64,000 bases of DNA. Source: Cercophora sp. LCS_1. Its lineage: Eukaryota > Ascomycota > Sordariomycetes > Sordariales > Lasiosphaeriaceae. The translations under genes were made by a program, and so were the position numbers. Numbering within the stretch: position 1 is the stretch's first letter; the number at the start of each line of letters is the position of its first letter. The stretch lies in contig JAPZLL010000002.1 of NCBI GenBank assembly GCA_036250225.1, forward strand, positions 1,426,001-1,490,000. The letters run 5' to 3'. Of the stretch, positions 33,524 through 46,400 are shown in pieces. The notes under the pieces were generated by a model. It was given only the letters and a program-made list of their open reading frames with translations. It was not told the origin of the DNA and did no database searches.

Positions 33524-36500
33524 TCAGGCCATTGAATGATTTCCAAGCCTTCTGCAGCGAGAGACTGTGGTGTTGTATCTCGGTTTCGCGATCTGTCAAG
33601 AATGGGACGGGGACGGGTTGTGTGCGATGCTGTGCGCCGCAATCTTGGGTTGTTGTTGTTGTTGTTGTGGAGCGGACTCCTTTTCTCCGTTGCCCAATTA
33701 TCGAGCGTGAGCCACTGCTCTCTTGAACCGAATGAATCGCAAAGCTATTGAGGCTGAAATATTTTGAGTCCGAACGGCCGAGCTGTTGGATGTGCGCGTC
33801 AAAACGTTTCGTCTAGTCGCTTGTTGTTGCAATCACAGTGTGGCTATCGGCTTGGAGTTGTCCATTGCGCCCGCCCCACCTGTGGGCAAGTCTTGGCATG
33901 GGGCCCCACATGTGGAAGCCGGGCCGCTGGGTCAAGTGCCGCTCGCGGTTTTCCGTTCCTTGAAACTTTTGTTGAGTTGACATGGGTTGGTTGCGAAGCC
34001 TGAACAACTCAATTGAAAATGGGATTATTCATGCCGGATGGCTCGGGTTCTTATCTACTCCTCTTTTTGCTCATGCTGGGTTGTTCTTGAATATCTCATT
34101 GTGAGTGCGTCTCAAGCTATCGTAATGTATTGTCCAACAACTCACGCGCGGCACTGAGCATTTGTATTGTGCAACTGATGCCGTTTGGAGTGGTTTAGAC
34201 CTGTATCTTGAGTTCCACTTGGCATCGACAAATAACTCTACATCCTTTTCGATGGTTTCTTGAAGCATTCAAATATCAAATCATGTTCCTGGATTTTGTC
34301 AATACCCCTATTCGACAGAAGCGTATCCTTTCGATTGTGAGGGAATGACGCCATTGTCAAGAAACTTGCTTGGGTTATGTTATATATTGGACTCGGCCAA
34401 TTGCTGTTGTTTCTAAGAATCTTGTGCAACCGTTCAATGGAATTGGATACAAGGCCATTGGTTTTCGGCTCCTGTCTCTGTGTCGTTCTGGCACAGCATT
34501 TATCCATCAGCTCTCCTTCTGGGATGAGGTTATTGGCGCTTCCTTTGATGGTAAGTCTCACCTAGCGGTCGAGCCGCAACAACTGCAACCACGCAGACCA
34601 GCGCTCCAACCCACCCACCAGAACGCCCAAAGAACTATCCCGCCGTATTATCAGCGCAGGCCGCAACCTAGCTGCTAATCAGAGAATCGATGCAAATGCA
34701 TAAAGTGATTTGACATTGAGTGTCGGTAGATCAGGTGCCCCACCAAGGGCCTGGTCCCCCCCGGCCTCCCCGGACGCCCACAGCGCCTTGGGCTTGGGAA
34801 CCAAGACCGTATGCAAGACAAGTGAAACAAAAGGGTTAGCACCTGAAAATAGTGTGCCGCTGCCGCCTCTTGAGAGAGCATGTGAACCATTTGTTTCGTT
34901 TCCAAGACAAATCTTGGTGAGGGCTTTCATAACTCGGCGCCACACCAGCGGGAGTGGATTGCCGGGGACGGAGTGGTGGGGTTGGAAAGTCTACAGATCC
35001 CGTTTCGGCTGCACGGGCATGCTGCGTGCAGCACCTGCCACTGCTTTTTCCTGACACTCGCAATCAATTTTCCTTGGAAGAGCACCACTACGGCATCCCT
35101 TGCCTTACAGAAACCCGGGCGCGTGAAGTTCGTATAACCGCCATGAATCGGCCGAAGACATGCAGCAACACCTTGATATCCCCCCGCAGTCGAATACGAA
35201 CCTGAGTCGTGACCAGAGACCTCGCCAACTTGTGGTGGGGTTTTCACCAGCAGCCTGGCAGTCCGACCCATCAAACGATGTCAAAAGTTCCGAGTAGTTG
35301 GTTGCAGCCTATCGGTCACAGCGAGCTCACGGCCCCCGTTGTCCACCGATGAGCTCTGCAGTGCAACAGACGCTGTCATGGCTGGCTGTGCGTTGGACGT
35401 CGGCCAAACAATGACAGGTGTGATGCAGGTATCGGGCCCGGCCCCTCTTCGACCTGTCAGAGATGCTCGGTGCTTTGGTGGATTCCTCTGTGAGCGCCTC
35501 AACCTCCGTGAGAGACACGGAATCAACGGAATCCGCCACGGTGCACCGGCTGCAGCTCGGCCGCCCCTTGTAGTCGTGGTGTTGACGCGTCAGACGGTCA
35601 CCCAGTGGTTTGCCAATTCTCAAGTGTGGCTTGCCTTGGGCAATGTGTTGCCTGTTGGGTCACATTCGCCCGCATCGCCAAAGCCCCTCACAACTCATTA
35701 CGAAGGGCCTCGCCCGTTTTATGTATCGCAGTATCAAGTCGGCATCTCTCTCAGGATGGGAAAACTCGCCGGAGCATTTGTGCAAACCGCATCTCGGCCT
35801 TTATTACCAAGACACGAGAGAAAAGCGGGCTGCGAAAGCTGTGGAGGCGCCTTGATTGGGAGGGCCAGACCACTGTGGGGAGCAGTGCGCCGCTGATCCC
35901 TGTGAGGTAGCGGCAATGGTGCGGTGGCTGCAGGGATAGCCTCACTCGAGCCTATCAGCGCCTCGATAGCTGTTTATGAACTGCTAAGGTGGGTAGGTTG
36001 CTCTGACCTCGGGAACTGCCATGGCGTAAACCGGGGTTGCTGCGCTAGACTCCTTTCCTCTATGCCAACTTGGGCCATCCAATTTTGCTCCTCTGGGTCC
36101 TCGTGTTGCTCGTCCCATCTTTCTCACGAGCTTCTTATTCCTCAGGTTGCTGTGTTGTCACTCGCTCGGAGCACGCCCTCGTTGCTTACCATTCTGTCTT
36201 TCGTTTTTCGTTCTGTTGGCTCTTTAATATCTAGGCAGACCCGCTCAGCCTAGCTCCTCCTCTGTTTGCGCCTTTGCCCTGTCGCATACTTCCTAACCGC
36301 ATTGCTTCTGCGATTGCTTTCCTGGTCACTGAGTTTTGGGCCGTGAAAGGTAAGTCATTCTTCTGTTCTTATCCACTTGGTATGCCGTTGGGTATCTGTG
36401 GCAACGTCCTTCACTCCGGCTGCCTATTTGCTCTGTTTGCTCTACTGGAATGCCCGCTTATATATATCGCAGTACCTCCTACCCGCCCCGCCAGTCGAAC

Positions 36501-36528
36501 TCCGCGCCGTTCGAGCAAACAATCCAGA
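33524..36528. other. Long divergent intergenic region (3.0 kb)
   Basis: It lies between the PX gene (-) and the GPI-type protein gene (+). The stretch 34010-34400 is AT-richer than its surroundings. CT-rich leader-like sequence occupies about 36040-36300. No frame is supported by homology or splicing; the 185-residue frame at 35339 has no family features. Confidence 0.45.
36458..36467 (+). promoter_or_regulatory. TATA box of the GPI-type Cys-rich protein gene
   Basis: TTATATATAT lies about 62 bp upstream of the ATG at 36529. At the usual 30-60 bp distance to transcription start this predicts a very short leader. A strong TATA box is consistent with a regulated, highly expressed surface-protein gene. 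Confidence 0.55.
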
Positions 36529-37216
36529 ATGGTTTCCTTCCGAACGACAGTCCTGGCTCTTGCCAGTGCCCTTGCCGTCTCCGCCGATTATGTTATCGAC
36601 CCCAACAGTGTCAGCATCGCAACTAGGAGTTTGTCATGGCCATCCCTGTTGAATTGCGGCTCAACTGACTGAATGAACAGGAGCATGGTGCAATGATGAA
36701 TTGAGCACTTGCCCAATCATCTGCCAACAAGACTCTCCTGGCCCCGTTCTGGCCAACAGTTGTGACCCGGTATGTTGCGACACAGTCTCGCTTCAAGAAC
36801 CAACTGACCCATGCCGGTAGGAATCCCTCACATACGGTTGCATCTGCAGCAATGGCAACGCGCCCAACATGTCAGAGTACTCTTTGACGCTCCCCTACCA
36901 TGTTTGCCAGGAGCGGGGCACCCAGTGCGTTGCAGCTTGCGGCATGAATAACGCATGCGCAAGCTCTTGCAGAGAGGACCATCCCTGCGGTGCGCAAAAC
37001 CCCCAGAGGATCAACACGACGTCCAGCTCGACCATGGCGGCGACAGCCACTGGCTCCCAATCGACTGGCCCTGCCGTCTATACCGGCTTGGCCGGCAGTG
37101 GTAACAGCAACTCGAACCCATCAGGCAGCGCTGCCTCGGCCTTGCAGTTCGGAAGCTCGTACGGCCTTGCGGTGGTTATCGGTGGTTTGTTTGCTGGATT
37201 CGCGGTCGTGTTGTGA
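36529..37216 (+). CDS. Secreted Cys-rich GPI-anchored protein (DUF7707-like)
   Basis: Exons 36529..36628, 36681..36769 and 36821..37216; 194 residues. The signal peptide MVSFRTTVLALASALAVSA is followed by YVIDPNSV and a cysteine-rich domain containing AWCNDELSTCPIICQQ, SCDPESLTYGCICSNG, YHVCQERGTQCVAAC and CRE; the spacing is complete only after splicing. A Ser/Thr/Asn-rich stalk and a hydrophobic tail (LAVVIGGLFAGFAVVL) form a GPI-anchor signal. Intron 1 uses donor GTTTGT, intron 2 GTATGT. Such proteins are common in Pezizomycotina cell walls; molecular role unknown. Assignment to DUF7707 is from the Cys pattern and is inference. Confidence 0.85.
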
Positions 37217-37963
37217 GATGTGTTCTGCCGGAGGTGGAAAACAACTACCATTGACGTTACCCCCTGGTTACGGTTATGCCTAGGCTTTTTGACTGGGGAT
37301 CAAGTGACACGTGTGTCGATCTTGCTCGTCTTGGTTGGTATTGCATTGCGAGAGGATCTGGGGCGATCACAAAATGGAGCATCCAAGGATGGGGAATATG
37401 GAGGGTCGATTGCTGAATCAATAAGTATCTTAATGTCTAACATGGAATTGCCGACACCCAGGGTGGGAGGGGAAAGCTTTCCTGTTCTTTTTATCATTAG
37501 TAGGAATCCAAGGAGCTGCTTCCTAATGCTCTAGTGCGATGTGTGTTATATAAAATGAGACAAGATTCGATTTCTCCACGTTGGACAATCTGCAGAATGT
37601 TGTGAAGTTGAGCATTTGCGCTTCTGTGATGTGATGTGCAACCATTCATTTCCAGATGGCCTTTGCAGCCTGGGCCTTCACGTGTCAAGCCGGGGGACGG
37701 CGGGACGAGATGGCGGGCAGGTGGAGTGGGGTCAGACAGCGTGAAGGCAGACTCTGATTCGTGACAGGAGGTCCCTCAACAACGGCCCCCGTCCCCCAAC
37801 ATCACCGCTGCAGGCCGACACCGCCCTAGAAGCGCCGGCCTTTTCTTCCTCGTCACGGTTTTCAGAAATGCGCAGTGGATTTCGCTCCGTCGCCAGCCCT
37901 CGTTGAAGCCTCGTAACGTCAACAAGACCCCTTTTGAGACAAAGCGCAGCGCGGCCCAACACA
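37217..37963. other. Intergenic region between the GPI-type protein and CPT1 genes
   Basis: About 750 bp in the same transcriptional direction; 3' UTR of the first and promoter of the second. No repeat or supported frame. Confidence 0.45.
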
Positions 37964-39482
37964 ATGGGCAATAGCAGTTAGCACCCCGGCCCCACATTTC
38001 GGCTTTGTTATTTGGCCGCCGTTGAGGAAACTTGGTTGCTAACGTGGTCGGGTGCCCGTCGTCGCAGAACAAGCTATTGCTGAATGCGTCTCCGACGATG
38101 CCCTCATACACCTGAAGTCCTACAAGTACTCGGCCGTTGACAAGTCGCCCATCTCTCACTATATCCTCAGACCATATGTAGGCTGCCACTGCCCCGCTCG
38201 CTCCAACATCCCGCATTCGTGAATTGTGCAGTTCGGCGATGGGGCGCGAACATTGCTAAAATTTGACACAGTGGAATGCCTTCGTCGAACTTTTGCCATT
38301 ATGGCTTGCGCCCAACATGGTTACCCTTATTGGGTTCTTCTTCATCTTGGCCAACGTTGCGCTCCTGGTCATCTTCATGCCAGATCTTGTAGGACCTGTA
38401 AGAACCCGGGACCCTCCCACTCGCGACGGCGGGCAATCTGCTAATATCCGCCGAACCAGGGCCCATCATGGCTATACTACAGCTTCGCGTTTGGCCTTTT
38501 CATGTATCAAACAATGGACAACGTAGACGGCAAGCAAGCACGACGAACCGGCACTTCGAGCGGCCTGGGCGAGCTCTTCGACCACGGAATCGACAGTCTG
38601 AACTGCACACTGGCTAGTCTGTTGGAGGCGGCTGCTATGGGACTGGGAACATCCAAGTCCGGCGTTTTTACAGCACTGTGCCCTTGCTTTCCCATGTTCT
38701 TCTCGACTTGGGAAACGTACCATTCTCACACCCTCTACCTTGGGTACATCAATGGACCGACCGAGGGAATCCTCATTGCCTGCGCAATGATGGTGATCAG
38801 TGGGTATTATGGTCCTGGCATCTGGACCGAACCCCTGGTTGACATCCTCCGCGACCACCTCTACCTCGTCAGCAAGATTGGAATCACGACAGAGCTTCTC
38901 GGGGACCTGACCTTCCGGGATATCTGGATTGGCCTGGTCGTATCTTCACTCTTGCTTGCCCATATCCCGTTCTGCATCCTCAATGTCGTCAAGGCCCGCA
39001 GATCGCGCAACCAACCTGTTGCGCCGGTATTCCTCGAGTGGACTCCGATGACGGTTTTTACGCTGAGTATCGGTGCATGGGTCTACAGCCCGTACTCAAC
39101 CCTTCGCTCTGAGAATCACCTGGTTCTTTTTTGTATCATCATGAGCTTTGTCTTTGGCCGCATGACAACCAAGATGATTCTGGCCCATCTCACTCGACAG
39201 CCTTTCCCATACTGGACCGTTATGCTCTGGCCACTGGTCGGCGGAGCTATTCTCGGAAACCTCCCCCGGTTCGGCTTTTCGGCGGTAACTGCTGAAGTTG
39301 AACACATGTATCTGTGGGGATATCTGGTTTTCGCGGCCATTGTCTATTTCCGCTGGGCATATCTTGTCACCACGAGCATCTGCAACTTCCTCGGCATCAA
39401 CTGCCTTACCATACCGTACGAGAAGCAGGTCGCCAATCTGGCGGCGGTGAAAGGCGTTGCCAATGGCAAGAAGGCGGCATAA
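37964..39482 (+). CDS. CPT1: Choline/ethanolamine phosphotransferase (CPT1/EPT1 family)
   Basis: Exons 37964..37976, 38068..38177, 38272..38397 and 38460..39482; 423 residues. The CDP-alcohol phosphotransferase signature D-G-x2-A-R-x8-G-x3-D-x3-D is perfect at residues 106-128 (DGKQARRTGTSSGLGELFDHGID). Several membrane helices follow; the C-terminus is EKQVANLAAVKGVANGKKAA. The enzyme joins CDP-choline or CDP-ethanolamine to diacylglycerol in the ER/Golgi, the last step of the Kennedy pathway; which head group is preferred is not visible. Exons 2-4 are secure. Exon 1 (ATG GGC AAT AGC A) is only 13 nt with donor GTTAGC and a GCTAAC branch site before the acceptor; it fits in phase but is the least certain part. 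Confidence 0.9.
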
Positions 39483-40071
39483 AAAACGGAGTGGTCTGTG
39501 GGAGAACTAATGGGGCGGCTGGATCACTTCAACATGTTCAGGGTATGGCACCGGGATTGACCAGGGTTGGTAAAAATATGTATATAGAGGGCCAAATGGG
39601 TATGCGGTTGGCCATTGGTAATGGGGGGCTGGCTGAAGCGCTCGTCTCAGTCCAGGAGGATGGCTGGCATCATAGCAAGGCGTTTCTTGGTGTTTTACAG
39701 CGCAAGTTCTGGCCTTTTCGTTGCATCATAGCGGTTTTAGGTGATGTTTTCTCTATGCTCAAGGAAGAGAGACCCGTGGAAATACCCGACCTGTATTGTT
39801 GAGAGCACAGTATTACATGTCAAAGATTCAATATAATCGCCGTCATGATCTGCCGGGGCTAAGTTTTGGTGTGCCGCACCCCTGGTTTCCCCACAACCCC
39901 TTGCATTGGTGTTTTGTGGGGACAGATCTCATGAGTTCGGCTGGAGATCTGACAACTTCAAACCACTTGCGCAAATGCTCTTCAACCTTAACAGCGCGCC
40001 ACTCACTAAGACAGAATGAAACAGCAAAAAAGCTAGCCGTCAAGCCCCGTCAAGCCTATCACAGATCCAGC
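39483..40071. other. Intergenic region between CPT1 and the glutaminyl cyclase gene
   Basis: About 590 bp in tandem orientation. Frames continue across it, but with no conserved features. Confidence 0.45.
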
Positions 40072-41275
40072 ATGGCTCATCGCTTGTTTAGTTGCATTAC
40101 GCATCTCATCTCACTTGCCTCCCTCTGGTTCTGGCTCACAACAACCGCTCGTGCCCACACAGTGATATCGGATGAGACCCTGAATCTCATACCATCTGGA
40201 AGCGGCGACTTCAACGTTGAGAATGGTGTCCTGCTGGCCCCAATTCTAATCCCCCGGGTGCCGGGTACGCCAGGATCGGAAGCGGCGCAAAAGCATTTTG
40301 TTGACTTCTTCGCGAAGAATCTGCCAAAATGGACGGTCGAGTGGCATAACTCGACTTCTACCACGCCTGCCACCGGAGATAGGCAGGTGCCGTTCAAGAA
40401 CCTGATATTTCGGCGGGATCCACCGTGGACTGTGCCTGGGGAGGTGAGCAGGCTCACTCTCGTGGCGCATTACGACAGTCTGTATAAGCCGGAGGGTTTC
40501 ATTGGAGCTACGGACAGCGCGGCGTCTTGCGCAATCTTGATGCATGTTGCAAGAAGCGTGGAGGGGGCATTGGAGAGGAAGTGGGAGGCGATGGGGAAAG
40601 GAGAAGGGTTGGACGAGGAAAAGGGGGTGCAAATCATATTGCTGGATGGGGAGGAGGCCTGGGTCACTTGGACTGATGATGATTCACTCTATGGGTCGAG
40701 GTATGTTCTTTTTAGGTGGTTTGGCGGGCGAGGCAGCTAACAAATGCGATAGGGCTTTGGCGAAGGATTGGGAAGAGACCCCAAGCGAAGGCGTCTCGAC
40801 ATTTTCAACACAGCTGGAGTCCATCAGTTTGTTTGTGCTGCTTGACCTTCTGGGCGCGCCGGATCCGAGGGTGCCATCGTATTTTGAGAAGACCCATTGG
40901 GCGTACCAACACCTTGCTGCGATTGAAGAGAGACTGCGGCGGCTGGGGGTCATGGAGACGGAGAAGAAGACTGGAGGGTTCTTGCCCGATAGTGGAAAGC
41001 GGTCATATCAGTTTACTAGGGGTTTTGTGCTGGACGACCATGTGCCGTTTATGGAGAGGGGGGTAGATATCCTCCATGTCATACCAACGCCTTTCCCGGC
41101 GGTTTGGCACACGATGGATGACGATGCAGCCCATCTTGATATCCCGACGGTCAGGGACTGGGCGAGAATCATGACAGCGTTTGTTGCCGAATGGATGGAG
41201 CTCGATGGGCTGTTCCTGCCGACAAAAGCCGCTGATGAACAAAAACCCGTGTATTCTGAGAAATCAGAGCTTTGA
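40072..41275 (+). CDS. Glutaminyl-peptide cyclotransferase (M28-type zinc enzyme, secretory)
   Basis: Exons 40072..40700 and 40753..41275; intron 52 nt (GTATGT donor, AGCTAAC branch site, GATAG acceptor). 383 residues. MAHRLFSCITHLISLASLWFW...ARA is a signal peptide or anchor. Zinc ligands by family alignment: Asp148 in GATDSAASC, Glu195 in LLDGEEAW and His329 in PAVWHTMDDD; Glu194 is the expected acid/base. The enzyme cyclises N-terminal Gln or Glu to pyroglutamate on proteins passing through the secretory pathway. The long frame upstream of 40072 is rejected because only this ATG gives a signal peptide. The 3' half lacks any other family motif break, so the gene appears intact. Confidence 0.92.
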
Positions 41276-41590
41276 AAAGGGAGGTCTATAAACATAGAGG
41301 AATGAAGGCTCATCGCATCTATTAGGTATTTGATTGTTCCTTGTTTGCCTGCGGTGTCTCCCCTGTTGAAGATTCAGGTCGGGGTTGTGAGCAGGGGATG
41401 ATACCCCACTTGCCGGATCTCGGCGACACGCCAGGGGTGGATCTAACCTCTATTCTTCGCGTCTTGGCATCCGTGCATAAGCTCTGGAGCTGAAGCCGAC
41501 AAGTGTTCATTGAGTTTCAGTGGATTTCCCCATCAGCCTTGTTGCCCGCAACGGTGCTCTCTTGCAACAGCACCACTACGCAACAGCAGG
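41276..41590. other. Intergenic region between the glutaminyl cyclase and SWP1 genes
   Basis: 315 bp, tandem orientation. Short promoter space; nothing else recognised. Confidence 0.45.
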
Positions 41591-42631
41591 ATGCGCTTCT
41601 CACAGTCAATCGCTTCGGCGCTTCTACTCGCTTCAGCAGGCGTTGCGCAGGCTGTGTCGTCTTGGAGTTTTGAAGATGGTAGCCTGACCATTGCCGCAAA
41701 GAAGGGTTCTGAGGGCGTCAAGGAGAAGTATGGACTCCTTTTTTTTTTTTGACTGTGGCAACCAGCATTTCTGACCGGCTTTCTGCACAGATTGAAGGCG
41801 AGGACAGTTCTATCGAGGCCGGTTGCGCTCGCGAACACCGACACATTGAAGGTGACGCTGACGGCGAAGGACAATGGCAAGGGAAAGCGGCCACACCAGG
41901 CCTTTGTTGTTTTGAAGGAGCAGGACTCGGGACTTGAAGCGCCATTCCCACTCACCACCAAGGACAGCGGGAAGGCTGTTGTGAGCATTGTAAGGACACC
42001 TGGTCAGCGTGACGTGGAGCGAGATCACTGACTGAATGTCATTTGGTGCAGGCTCAGAAGGACATCCCCGTGCAGCTCCTTGTGTCCACTAAGCCTCTGC
42101 AGGCTTCGATCGTCATCGCATCCTTTGGCTCCGCAACCGGATATAACTCGCCCGCCTTTGAGGTTGAAATCAAGACGGACCCGAATGTTCCACCACCACA
42201 CTACGAGAAGCCCCTGAGATATGGCAAGAAGCCCGACATTCACCACATCTTCCGCCTCGACCCGAAGAGCCCACCCAAGGTGATCTCTCTGTTCTTTGCG
42301 CTCGCCGTTGTTGCCACAGTTCCGGCCCTTTTAATTGGTGTAAGTACTCCCACAAGATCGCAATTCTTTAGCGTGTATCTGACGGGAATAGTGGCTTGCG
42401 CTTGGTGCGAACGTGAATCATCTCTCCAAAGCTATTGGTGCGGCCCCTCTATCGCATGCCTCGTTCTTTGGCTCTATCGTGGCTATGGAGTTTGTCTTCT
42501 TCCTTTACTACACCAGCTGGAATCTCTTCCAAACCCTTCCTGTGGCTGGGCTTGTCGGTGTCGTGACGGTTCTTAGCGGAACGAAGGCTCTGGGCGAGGT
42601 TCAGAAGAGACGCCTTGCCGGGGAACGCTAA
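41591..42631 (+). CDS. SWP1: Oligosaccharyltransferase subunit SWP1 / ribophorin II
   Basis: Exons 41591..41727, 41791..41989, 42052..42339 and 42392..42631; 287 residues. Signal peptide MRFSQSIASALLLASAGVAQA, then a lumenal beta-rich domain (about 22-205) and three C-terminal membrane helices starting at KVISLFFALAVVATVPALLIG and continuing after the last splice with WLALGANVNHLSKA...ASFFGSIVAMEFVFFLYYTSW. The C-terminal layout and the basic tail QKRRLAGER match Swp1/RPN2 of the ER oligosaccharyltransferase, which N-glycosylates nascent proteins. Intron 1 contains a long T-run after the donor GTATGG; all phases agree. Confidence 0.93.
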
Positions 42632-43480
42632 AGTCGACGGTTGATGTCGCTTTTGGGGTATGGGTGGGGAAGACCTCTGTATCAACACACAAGGCATGGC
42701 GAACGGCTGTGGTGAAAATGGAGGGCAAAAGAAGGGCATGTCTTGAGTCATAGGCTGGTGGACGTGATTTTATCGCAAGGCGTTCTAGTAAAGTAAATGG
42801 AAAGGGTAGATGTTGCAGTATCCCTGGGCTGTCTTTGGCCGGGTTGACTTTAATGTGTTCGTCAGCAATGCTAATTTTTGAAAAGTGCGGCAGCAAGGAG
42901 ATGATGGCACCAATCGTTTGAGCTGCACAGCATTGTGGGTTGGTTCGTTCTCTGAAATGCATATTGTTCTTTGAACTAGACCGTCTATTTACGTCACTTG
43001 TTTACCTAGGTACCGTCCATTCTCTATCGGTCGTCTTTGGGTCTGCTCGAGCTGAATTGTGATCGTTGGTGTCGATGCCCCACTGCCGCCAAAACGGACG
43101 GGCGCAGCGCTGAGCGGCTGGCTTCCAGGTGGTCGAGGGCCCGCCAATGGGAAAATGCGTTGAACGTGGCAGTCGACAGGGGCCCACTAACTGCCCCACA
43201 TTCACCCTCGAATGTAAACAAACCGCGTTCACACTTTCCCTCAGGCCTGGTCGCGAGACTTGCAGCTTCTTTTACGTGCACTTGGTGCTTTCCTCCAATA
43301 CATTTCAGCATGCACATGGCGTTGCACCTTTCCCGGCACCTCAAAGCTCTTTCTTAAATTCGCTTTCCACCACGACGTTGGCCGTCAATATCTCTGAGCG
43401 TCGACATTTTCTGCTCTCCCTTGTACCTGCTGCTGTATTTCGACCGTCTCGACGCGCAGAACGCGTCCCATCAACTCGCC
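42632..43480. other. Intergenic region between SWP1 and the Ppc89-like gene
   Basis: About 850 bp in tandem orientation, with pyrimidine-rich leader-like sequence at about 43210-43480. No supported frame. Confidence 0.45.
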
Positions 43481-46400
43481 ATGGACCTCAATAGCAATAG
43501 GATCAGTAACCATCATACTAAACCCAAGCATATGCCTAGACTTAGGAAGGAAATGTATGAGCATCGGCTCCGACACAACCCTTTCAGCTCACCCCCCTCC
43601 TCCACCGGCTCCAATGATACCGTCAGCACCACCACCGAGGAGCTGACACGAAATCTCTCCAACTTCTCTTTCAGCATTGACGGGGGGCCAGACGGTGAGG
43701 GAACCCGGAGACTCAGCGACGACTTCCAGCGGCCAACCAAGCGAGCAAATAGATCAGGTCGCTACAACCCGGCCACGGCCCTCAACACTTCCGCTATTGC
43801 ACGCGCTTTTCCCGAGTGGAGTGGGCTGGTGTCTAAGGACGGAGCGGCAAACAACACCAACACGGGCGATATTGCGCTTCCTCTAAAGGCCATGTCGGTG
43901 CTCAACGGCGGCAAGGAGAACGTCCCCCCAATCGACCACACAATCGAAAACACGTTCGAGAATCCGCTTGACGTGAAGCGAAAACGGATTCGCGCCGATA
44001 TGCAGGCTCGCGTTGACGACGAGTCGGATTGTTCGACTGTGCTGTCTCACACTGGCAACCGCGACATTCTTGGTGCTCGTCGTACTCGCTTCTCTAGCGC
44101 CCCAGCGGATCTGATCGGATCATCACCGCCAGCAAAGCAATCGTTGCAGGAAATGGTCACCAAGATTCGTCTCGAAAAACAAGCCACGCAGACCAAGACA
44201 TTCTCCCGTGAGACGACACCGATGCGGTCACCGCGTCAGAGCGATGGGCTTCTTCATCCTCCGAACCTTGCCGCAGACAAGAGTGGCATCAGCCCCACCG
44301 GCCGGTCATTTTTCCTTCCAGCATTTCGTCATCTTCCCGATTGGACTGCGGGGGCGCTCAGATTCAGCGCCATGAAAAACGGCGTTCCGGTATTCACGAG
44401 AACAGGTGTTCGTCTGGCCCAGTCTGGAAATGAGCATGACGCCATAAACGGCGTTCAGATCCCCGAGGAGGACGAGGAAATATTTGTCTCGATGGATAAG
44501 CTCCAAGAGGAAGTCCGAGAACTCCATGACCACGACGCGATGCTTCAGCGCGAAGCCGAAAAACTCCAGCGGGAGGTGAACATGCTCCAAGCCGAACTCA
44601 GTATCTTCAAGAACAGGAAGCGGTCAGACAGCGCTCTTGGCTCCGAGTCAGATGGTTCTTTCAGACAATCGCAGAACCAAAGTCTTGAAGCTCAAGTCGT
44701 TGAGTTGCAAAATCGGTTGGAGCAGGCTAGCCGCCAAGTTGGTGTCCATGACATCCACAATACCGCACTTGCTGCGGAGCGGGACGAGGCCTTGCATCAG
44801 GCATCGCTTGCTCGTGAGCGAGCAATCAAGTTACAGGCTGAACTCGAGGCTACCCAAAAAGATCTCGAGTCATCCATTCAAGTTCACCATGAGAAGGAGG
44901 CCCTGCAGCTTGAGAATACCTCACTTGTTGCTTCCAACAAAAACCTCAAAAAACAGCATGAGGCTGCGCTGGAAAACAACAAGAGACTAAACCTCGAATG
45001 CGACAAATTGCGCCGGGAACTTGCAGCCTCTCAGAAGGAGCTATCTGACGCCCATGATGAGCTGTCTATTCTCCACAAGCAGTACGAGTCGCTCCTGGAG
45101 GAAAAGAAACTCATTGCCCAAGATCACGCCAGTATGGAGCGGAACAATGAGAGTTACTTCAAGGAAAACAAGAAGCTGCAGAGCCAGATCACCGCCCGGG
45201 ATCAGCACATCGCTGATCTCAAGAAGGGTATCACCACTCGTGACGACATGATCGACAAGATTGGCGGTCTGACCACTGACACAGCTGTCCTTGAGCTTAA
45301 TGCGGAGCTTGAGGCCGAGGTGGAACGGCTCAAGACCCGACTACAACAGCAGGGAGCTAACTTGGAGGAGAAGGAGGGATCGGTCAGCGCGAAGGACGGT
45401 CGCATCCGTGCTCTCAAGGAACAGAACTTGGATCTGTCCCGTGAGAACGAGAAACTCGACGCGGAAATCAAGCGACTCAGGGCAGAAGTCGAGGAGTTGA
45501 AAGGCCAGTGGATCGACAACCGACATAAAGTGGTCCGGTTGAACCAGCAGCTTACCAGGAACAACACCGAGTATCTCAAGACCCTCAACGACAATACAGA
45601 AGACTGCGTCCGTCTTGAGGAAGACTTCAAACAGAAGGAGGCAGCCCTCCGTCTGAAACTTGAGCGTCGGGAGGCAGCAATCAAAAAGGTCAAGCTGCTT
45701 ACCACCAAAATTGTCGAGATTTCTGAGAAGGACATCACTGGCAAGAGCACCACGAAATTCACCCGCATTGTTGAGCCAACTGTTACGAGATATGCTGCCA
45801 GCGACATGACCGGAAGAAGCGAGGCGATGAACATCGACGAGGACCCAACGACGGAGCTTCATCTGACCCAGGGGTCCGACTTTATCAGCATCATGGATAA
45901 CGAGATTGTCAAGTTGAAGCAAACCTACCGAGACATCCAGGAGCAACAGAAACAGGAGGCCGATGCTGGCATTGTTGTTGACAGTATCGAGGATACCGAC
46001 TACGACTTACCCGTTCTTCCACCAATGCAGAGGAGCCAGGCCGAGGCTGATGCAAGGCTTTGTGCAGCATTTGACAGAGCTGAGCAGGCGGCAATGCCCA
46101 AGACACGCGATGCCACCCACACGAAGCCACTCACGGGCATCCTGAAGAAGACTAGTCAGTTTCCCCTTGAGGATGACACTGGTCGGTTCAGTGTGAGGTC
46201 TGCTCTGAGCATTGCCAGCCATCACAGCGAGGAGGTCGAGCATACATCGACAACTGCCCATAGCCACAAAAGCATGGCAGGCGTTGAAGATAAGGAGACC
46301 CGTTCGGAGTCGCGTCTTAGGCGCAACTCCGAGACTGGCCGTCTGGGAGCGGAACCGACAGCCACGGAGCTCAATATGACTTCCGCATTCTTCATGCCCG

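Noticed and set aside
35339..35896. 185-residue frame in the 33.5-36.5 kb gap
   Set aside because: Overlaps other frames of similar length on both strands and shows no family feature.
39796..40071. N-terminal extension of the glutaminyl cyclase frame
   Set aside because: Would bury the signal peptide; the ATG at 40072 starts it exactly.
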